Origin: Micromonospora profundi
Lineage (GTDB): Bacteria > Actinomycetota > Actinomycetes > Mycobacteriales > Micromonosporaceae
Reading direction: 5' to 3'
NCBI RefSeq assembly: GCF_011927785.1
Contig: NZ_JAATJK010000001.1
Span: 930,001 to 994,000, forward strand
Length of the DNA stretch: 64,000 nucleotides
Part shown: one piece after another, positions 59,556-64,000 of the stretch
Position numbering within the stretch: the first letter of the stretch is position 1
Layout: each line of letters begins with the position of its first letter
The notes under the pieces: generated by a model
The model's input: only the letters and a program-made list of their open reading frames with translations
The model's database searches: none
Told to the model about the DNA's origin: nothing
Position numbers and translations under genes: made by a program

Positions 59556-61541
59556 TCAGAGGCATCCGATCGTGACCTGGGTGCCCGGCGGTACCTGCGA
59601 ATTCTCACCTGGCGTCTGGAAGCGCACAGTGGCGTTCGGGTTGAACTGGATCGCCACCGGGAAGCCCTGGCCCTCCAGCACCTGCTTGGCCTGCTGGCAG
59701 GGCAGGTCGACCACGCGGGGCACGACGACAAGCGGCGGACCCTTGCTGACCTCCAGCTTGACCTGGGTGCCCTTCTCCACGCCGGTGCCGTCGGCCGGAC
59801 TCTGGCCGAGGATCTCGTCCTTGGGCTTGTCGGAGTCCTTTGGTGTCTCCACCGCCACCAGGCCGAGCCGGGACAGGGTGGCCCGGGCCTCGGTGAGGCT
59901 CTTGCCCACCAGGTTCGGCACCGATATCGGCGCCCGGCCGCGGCTCAGAACGAGGGTGATCTTCGTGCCCGGCTTGACCTCGGCGCCGACCTTCGGGTTG
60001 CTGTCCAGGACGACGCCGGCGGGCAGGGTGTCGTCGTAGCGGGGAGTGCCCTTGGCCACCACCAGCTTCGCGTTGAGCAGGTCCGCCTCGGCCAGCTCGT
60101 ACTCCTTGCCGATGACGTCCGGCACCGGGAAGCGTTCCGGGCCGAGGGAGAGGGTCAGCGTGATCGTGCCACCCTTGACGATCTTGGCAGACGACGCCGG
60201 GTTCTGCTCCAGCACGCTGTCCTTCGGGGCCTTCTCGTCATAGCGCGGCTCCCCGTACGCCAGCTTCAGGCCGGCGCGGTCGGCCTGCGCCTGCGCGTCC
60301 GCACTGCTCAGGCTCACCAGCTGCGGGGCGGACGTGTACCGGCCGACACCGAACCACCAGCCGCCGAGCGCGGCCACCAGGCCCAGCGTCACCACCACGG
60401 CCGCGACGGCCAACCGGCCCTGCGGGTGGCCCATCACCGTGCTGCGCAGCCCGGCGAGCCGGGCTCCCAGACCCTCCGACGGCTCCGGGGCGGCCCGCCG
60501 TCGGCCCGGCCCCTGACCACCGCCCTCCGGCAGCCGCGCCCACGTCGGACGCTCGGCCGGACGGACAGTGGCGACCATCATCGTCGGCTGGGAGACCGAC
60601 GTGTCGTCGGCCACCCGGTGCAGCACGGCGGTGCTGCTGTTGATGTCGCCCAACTGGTCCCGTGCGACCTGCACCTCGGCCAGCAGCGCGCCGGCATCGG
60701 CGGGCCGGGCGGCGGGATCGCGTCGGGTGGCCCGCTGGACCAGGCCGTCGAGGACCGACGGCAGGCCGGGCACCAGCGTCGAGGGCGCCGGCACGTCCCG
60801 GTCGACGTGCTGCCAGGCGACGTCCACCGGGCGGTCCCCGTCGTAGGGCACCCGACCGGTGAGCATCTCGAACAGCACGATCCCGGCGGAATAGACATCG
60901 GTACGCGGGTCGGCCCGACCCTCGGTGACCAGCTCCGGAGCGACGTAGGCAACGGTGGCCATCAACTGGGTGCCCTGCTCGTCGTCGGCGCTCGCCTCGA
61001 CGGCGCGGGCCAACCCGAAGTCGGCCACCTTGACGACGCTGTCCACCAGGTTGGCGACGCCGCCGGTGGGCGCCTCGGCGACCAGCACGTTCTCCGGTTT
61101 GACGTCGCGGTGCACCAGACCGGCCCGGTGCGCGGCGCCGATCGCGGCGAGCATCTGCTCGGCGATGGCCAGCGCCTCGTCGGGGTTGAGCCGGCGCCGC
61201 TCGGCCAGCACGTCGCGCAGCGTGCGACCGCGGACGTACTCCATGACCAGGTACGGCAGACCGGCGTGGGTGCCCTGGTCGTAGACCGCCACCACGTTGG
61301 GGTGGGTCAACCGGGCGATCGTCTTGGCCTCGTCGGTGAACCGGGCCACGAAGTTGGCGATCCGGGTACGGGCCTCGGGCGCCTGCGTCGGATGAATGAT
61401 CTTGACAGCGACGGTGCGCTCGAGGCGCTCGTCTGTTGCGGTGTACACGGTCGCCATGCCGCCACGGGCCACGCGACCGCGAATGCGGTAGCGCCCGTCT
61501 ATCAGCGAGCCCAGCAACGTGTCGGCGACCTGTGTGTCCAT
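59556..61541 (-). CDS. pknL: PASTA-domain Ser/Thr protein kinase
   Basis: A 661-residue membrane kinase. The cytoplasmic domain (1-~280) has the Gly loop GRVARGGMATVYTATD, the ATP Lys (AVKI, K47), HRDVKPENVL (catalytic Asp146) and DFGLAR (174-179). A Pro/Arg-rich linker, one membrane helix (VAAVVVTLGLVAALGGWWFGV) and four extracellular PASTA modules follow, ending TPGENSQVPPGTQVTIGCL. PASTA modules bind peptidoglycan fragments or lipid II. It sits next to the Rv2175c-like DNA-binding protein, the known PknL substrate in M. tuberculosis, so I call it PknL-type by synteny. TAGACT 8 nt before the ATG suggests a leaderless mRNA. Confidence 0.92.
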   Translation of the reverse strand: MDTQVADTLLGSLIDGRYRIRGRVARGGMATVYTATDERLERTVAVKIIHPTQAPEARTRIANFVARFTDEAKTIARLTHPNVVAVYDQGTHAGLPYLVMEYVRGRTLRDVLAERRRLNPDEALAIAEQMLAAIGAAHRAGLVHRDVKPENVLVAEAPTGGVANLVDSVVKVADFGLARAVEASADDEQGTQLMATVAYVAPELVTEGRADPRTDVYSAGIVLFEMLTGRVPYDGDRPVDVAWQHVDRDVPAPSTLVPGLPSVLDGLVQRATRRDPAARPADAGALLAEVQVARDQLGDINSSTAVLHRVADDTSVSQPTMMVATVRPAERPTWARLPEGGGQGPGRRRAAPEPSEGLGARLAGLRSTVMGHPQGRLAVAAVVVTLGLVAALGGWWFGVGRYTSAPQLVSLSSADAQAQADRAGLKLAYGEPRYDEKAPKDSVLEQNPASSAKIVKGGTITLTLSLGPERFPVPDVIGKEYELAEADLLNAKLVVAKGTPRYDDTLPAGVVLDSNPKVGAEVKPGTKITLVLSRGRAPISVPNLVGKSLTEARATLSRLGLVAVETPKDSDKPKDEILGQSPADGTGVEKGTQVKLEVSKGPPLVVVPRVVDLPCQQAKQVLEGQGFPVAIQFNPNATVRFQTPGENSQVPPGTQVTIGCL

Positions 61542-61549
61542 CGGCAGGG

Positions 61550-61555
61550 AGTCTA
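61550..61555 (-). promoter_or_regulatory. -10 box of leaderless pknL promoter
   Basis: TAGACT on the minus strand, 8 nt before the ATG at 61541. Confidence 0.4.
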
Positions 61556-61740
61556 TGTGTCCAGGGGGTGAAGGTAGAACAGGATGCTACAGCCCGGGGG
61601 CACCGCTGGCCCGTCCCGCCGAGGCCGGGCACCTCGCCTCAGCCCTGATCCGCTGCTCATCCAGGGTTCCCGAGCTGGTCGGAGCGGGCCGTTCGGGGTG
61701 CCGCTGGCTGCCCGGGTCGGCGGCGTGGCAGGGTGATCGG

Positions 61741-62130
61741 GTGACCGAACCCGTACCCGCTGAGGCCGTGCCCGGCCCCGAGCTTGCCGGCCCCACCGAC
61801 CCGGCCGGCTGGCTCACCCTGCCCGACGTCGCCGAGCGCCTCGACGTTTCGATTAGCAAGGTGCACCAGATGATCCGCGACCGCGAGTTGCTGGCGGTCC
61901 GCCGCGACGGCGTCCGCCGGGTGCCGGCGGACCTGGTGGCCAACGAGGTCGTGCTCAAGCATCTGCCCGGCGTGCTCAACCTGCTCTCCGACAACGGCTA
62001 CGACGACGAGGCGGCGCTGCGCTGGCTCTATGAGCCCGACGACACGCTGCGCGGCGGCACCCCGGCCGCCGCCCTCTCCGGCGACCACGCCCGCGAGGTA
62101 AAGCGCCGAGCCCAGGCCCAGGCCTTCTAA
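61741..62130 (+). CDS. Rv2175c-like HTH DNA-binding protein
   Basis: A 129-residue protein with a winged HTH (WLTLPDVAERLDVSISKVHQ, ELLAVRRDGVRRVPADLVAN) and the C-terminal part LKHLPGVLNLLSDNGYDDEA, RWLYEPDDTLRGGTPAAALS, REVKRRAQAQAF. This closely follows M. tuberculosis Rv2175c, whose DNA binding is shut off when PknL phosphorylates its N-terminal Thr. A Thr is present near the start here (VTEPVP). The GTG at 61741 has AGGG 7 nt upstream. It is divergent from pknL, 199 nt apart. Confidence 0.9.
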   Translation: MTEPVPAEAVPGPELAGPTDPAGWLTLPDVAERLDVSISKVHQMIRDRELLAVRRDGVRRVPADLVANEVVLKHLPGVLNLLSDNGYDDEAALRWLYEPDDTLRGGTPAAALSGDHAREVKRRAQAQAF

Positions 62131-62164
62131 CCCGCGCCCCCGCCCCCGCCCCCGCGCCCTCCCG

Positions 62165-62238
62165 TCCCTCGGCGTTGATCATGAGGTTGGCGTGCCCGTG
62201 CCGGCGTGTCGCCGCCGCCAACCCCATGATCAACCGAG
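62165..62238. terminator. GATCATG-core long hairpin, bidirectional terminator
   Basis: TCCCTCGG, GTTGATCATG and GGTTGGCG on the left pair with CGCCAACC, CATGATCAAC and CGAGGGA on the right, giving about 24 paired bases. It lies between the convergent Rv2175c-like and idsA genes. Confidence 0.85.
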
Positions 62239-62256
62239 GGAGTGGGGGCGGGAGGG

Positions 62257-63339
62257 TCAGTCGGCTCGGCGGGTTGCTGCTATCGCCAGGTCCACCAGGG
62301 TCTGGCGGGCCTCGGTGTCCAGGTCCACGGCGGCGAGGGCCGCCAGCGCCGTGTCGGTGAGCGTGGTGATCCGTTGCTCGGTGCGGGCCAGCGCACCGCT
62401 CACGGTGATCAACTCGCGGATCCGGGTCACCCCCTGCTCGTCGAGGTCCGGGTCGCCGAGCCGGCTCAGCAGCAGCTCCCGGCCCGCGTCGTCGGTGGCC
62501 TCCACTGCCGCCGCCACCAGGTACGTGCGCTTGCCCTCGCGCAGATCGTCGCCGGCCGGCTTGCCGGTGTGCGCCGGGTCGCCGAAGACCCCCAGCACGT
62601 CGTCGCGCAACTGGAACGCCTCACCCAACGGCAGCCCGTACGCCGAGTAGGTGGCCCGTACGTCGTCCGGCGCGTCGGCAAGCGCGGCACCCAGCAGCAG
62701 CGGCCGTTCGACCGTGTACTTCGCCGACTTGTACCTGGCGACCTTGCTGGCCCGTTCCACCGACGTGTCCCCGGTGACCTGGGTCAACACGTCGAGGTAC
62801 TGCCCGACGGTGACCTCCGTGCGCATCTCGTCGAAGACCGGCCGGGCCCGGGCCGCCGCCCGCAGGTCCAGGCCTGCGGAGTGCAGCAGCTCGTCGGACC
62901 ACACGAGGCAGAGGTCACCGAGCAGGATCGCGGCGGAGTCACCGAAGCCGTCCGCGTCGCCGCCCCAGCCTGCGGCCCGGTGCCGGGCGGCGAACCGCCG
63001 GTGCACCGCGGGCTCGCCGCGCCGGGTGTCGGAGCGGTCCATCAGGTCGTCGTGGATCAGTGCGCTGGCCTGCACGAACTCCAGCGCGGCGAGGGCGGTG
63101 ACGACCGCCTCGGTGTCCATCCCGCCGGCACCCCGGAACCCCCAGTACGCGAACGCCGGCCGCAGGCGCTTGCCACCGCCGAGCACGAACGCCTCGATGG
63201 CCTCCGCCACCGGGACGAGGGCGTCGTCCACCCGGGTCAGCCGGGCCCGCTGGCTGGCCAGGAACTCGGTGAGGGCCTTGTCGACCCGCTGCCGCAGGCC
63301 GGCACGGTCGACGGGGGACACGGGAGCAGCGTGGGTCAC
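62257..63339 (-). CDS. idsA: Polyprenyl diphosphate synthase (geranylgeranyl type)
   Basis: A 360-residue trans-isoprenyl diphosphate synthase that extends allylic diphosphates with isopentenyl diphosphate. It has both Asp-rich motifs: first DDLMD in ALIHDDLMDRSDTRRGEP, and second DDVLG in FQLRDDVLGVFGD. The residue before the first motif region (FVQASALIHDD) is small, consistent with a C20 or longer product. The gene is probably leaderless (TAGCGT, 6 nt, then GTG). It matches the position of Rv2173 (idsA2) beside the Rv2175c/pknL genes. Products feed menaquinone or other prenyl lipids. Confidence 0.9.
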   Translation of the reverse strand: MTHAAPVSPVDRAGLRQRVDKALTEFLASQRARLTRVDDALVPVAEAIEAFVLGGGKRLRPAFAYWGFRGAGGMDTEAVVTALAALEFVQASALIHDDLMDRSDTRRGEPAVHRRFAARHRAAGWGGDADGFGDSAAILLGDLCLVWSDELLHSAGLDLRAAARARPVFDEMRTEVTVGQYLDVLTQVTGDTSVERASKVARYKSAKYTVERPLLLGAALADAPDDVRATYSAYGLPLGEAFQLRDDVLGVFGDPAHTGKPAGDDLREGKRTYLVAAAVEATDDAGRELLLSRLGDPDLDEQGVTRIRELITVSGALARTEQRITTLTDTALAALAAVDLDTEARQTLVDLAIAATRRAD

Positions 63340-63345
63340 GCCACG

Positions 63346-63351
63346 ACGCTA
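63346..63351 (-). promoter_or_regulatory. -10 box of leaderless idsA promoter
   Basis: TAGCGT on the minus strand, 6 nt before the GTG at 63339. It falls in the 17-nt gap after the XRE gene, so idsA need not depend on that gene's promoter. Confidence 0.45.
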
Positions 63352-63356
63352 GCGGG

Positions 63357-63740
63357 TCACCGCGGCCGACGTTGTACCGCCACACGTGCTCCCGTCGGCG
63401 TGCGTGCGGGGCCCGTCCGGCCGGCCGGACGCGTACCCGCCGAGTCGGTCCGGCCTGGGCCGACAGCGCGGGGCGGACCGACCCGTCGGGTGCTCGCGGC
63501 GGCCTCGGCGAGCACCACGAGCGGCACGTCCAGCACGACGGCGAGCCAACCGAGCCAGAACCCTCCCGGTACGCGTCGTTGCCGCTCCCACCGGGACACC
63601 TCGTGTCTACTCAAGGTCGGCACGCCGGCGGCGGCACACAACTCGGCGGCGGTGCGCTGCTGGCTCCAACCCCGGGCCAGCCGGCACCGGGCCAGCAGCG
63701 GCCCGAGCTGTGTGGGGCGCGGTGATGTGAGCGAGGTCAT
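63357..63740 (-). CDS. XRE-family HTH regulator
   Basis: A 127-residue protein with an HTH of the Cro/CI type: LGPLLARCRLARGWSQQRTA, AELCAAAGVPTLSRHEVSRW, ERQRRVPGGFWLGWLAVVLD, and a basic, Pro/Arg-rich tail. I chose the ATG at 63740, preceded by GGGAGG 4 nt upstream. Seventeen nt separate it from idsA in the same direction. The target is unknown; autoregulation or control of idsA is possible. Confidence 0.8.
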   Translation of the reverse strand: MTSLTSPRPTQLGPLLARCRLARGWSQQRTAAELCAAAGVPTLSRHEVSRWERQRRVPGGFWLGWLAVVLDVPLVVLAEAAASTRRVGPPRAVGPGRTDSAGTRPAGRTGPARTPTGARVAVQRRPR

Positions 63741-63976
63741 GGGGCCTCCCGGCGGCGCGTCGGCGCGGTGGCACCCCGCCCGCCCGAAGGACGGGACCGG
63801 TGCCACCTCTCGGCTGTGCGACCCCCGCGCCGGATGCCGGGCCGCCCCCGCCGCCCCTCCCGCGCCACCCCTTCCTACCCCGGGGGTACGACGGCTTCCC
63901 TCCACCGGTCCGGCACGCGCCAGCCGAACTGTGGGAGGCGGTGTGGGAAGGGCTGGGTGCCGACGGCGTCGCCCGC

Positions 63977-63982
63977 TAGAGT
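63977..63982 (+). promoter_or_regulatory. -10 box of leaderless promoter at the window edge
   Basis: TAGAGT, 6 nt before the GTG at 63989. The preceding 63741-63976 holds only promoter sequence as far as I can see. Confidence 0.4.
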
Positions 63983-63988
63983 CGGGTC

Positions 63989-64000
63989 GTGGCGCTCGGT
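63989..64000 (+). CDS. Start of a gene cut by the window edge (metF-like position)
   Basis: Only four codons (GTG GCG CTC GGT, MALG) are visible. The apparent leaderless promoter supports a start here. In related actinobacteria I recall metF divergent from the idsA-type gene, so methylenetetrahydrofolate reductase is a guess from synteny alone. Confidence 0.3.

Noticed and set aside
59520..61571. 683-codon plus-strand open frame over pknL
   Set aside because: It has no domain, no start region, and is the mirror of a kinase with complete motifs.

Overview
The window is very GC-rich actinobacterial chromosome, most like the Micromonosporaceae (Micromonospora or Salinispora type). I infer this from the codon bias, the actinomycete-only gene set (qcrCAB with a di-haem cytochrome c, pimB, the PASTA kinase next to an Rv2175c-like HTH protein, DUF574 methyltransferase, class F sortase) and many TANNNT boxes 6-8 nt before start codons, which indicate leaderless mRNAs. 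No rRNA, tRNA, CRISPR array, integrase or transposase gene was seen. From memory, the order of the core genes (trpD, ctaE-qcrCAB, DEDDh/UvrC-like nuclease, pimB, fadD, SRPBCC protein, acyltransferase, exoribonuclease AS, aroG, pknL, Rv2175c, idsA) matches the M. tuberculosis Rv2173-Rv2200c neighbourhood, so most of the window is old core chromosome with accessory pieces set into it.

Region by region: 0-8.7 kb is the respiratory block (ctaF end, trpD, an atypical receiver, divergent ctaG and ctaE, qcrCAB, a DUF4142 protein). 8.7-16.2 kb holds a RAM-domain protein, a nucleotidyltransferase/NUDIX pair, a RelA/SpoT-family enzyme, the nuclease, an NYN-domain protein and a Cys-rich small protein. 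16.2-25.2 kb holds an M48 protease with pimB, an acyltransferase with its TetR regulator and operator, a GGDEF-EAL protein, a methyltransferase and a two-component system. 25.2-36.1 kb is lipid and sugar metabolism (fadD, SRPBCC protein, ROK glucokinase, flavin monooxygenase, an odd alpha/beta-hydrolase, otsA, a second acyltransferase). 36.1-44.2 kb has a large cyclase-ATPase regulator, a Crp-like regulator, a small exoribonuclease, a predicted PPi-dependent phosphofructokinase and proC.

44.3-47.9 kb is visibly less GC-rich and looks like an accessory island: a two-TM protein resembling SLATT effectors, convergent with an overlapping operon of a metallophosphoesterase (with an unrecognised N-terminal domain) and a HAD hydrolase. 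This is the best candidate for an undescribed, possibly defence-related, system. 48-56 kb holds DUF2203, a sortase/DUF4397 pair, a GT87-like membrane protein, an F420-dependent reductase-like protein, glutathione peroxidase, a secreted CBM2-GH18 chitinase and a lipoprotein. 56-64 kb returns to core genes (aroG, threonine aldolase, endonuclease IV, pknL, the Rv2175c-like protein, idsA, an XRE regulator and the first codons of a further gene).

Two genome-level patterns stand out. Tiny ORFs, belonging to two repeat families, bridge neighbouring genes with overlapping stop and start codons. Intergenic hairpins sharing a GATCATG/CATGATC core sit at or near gene ends.
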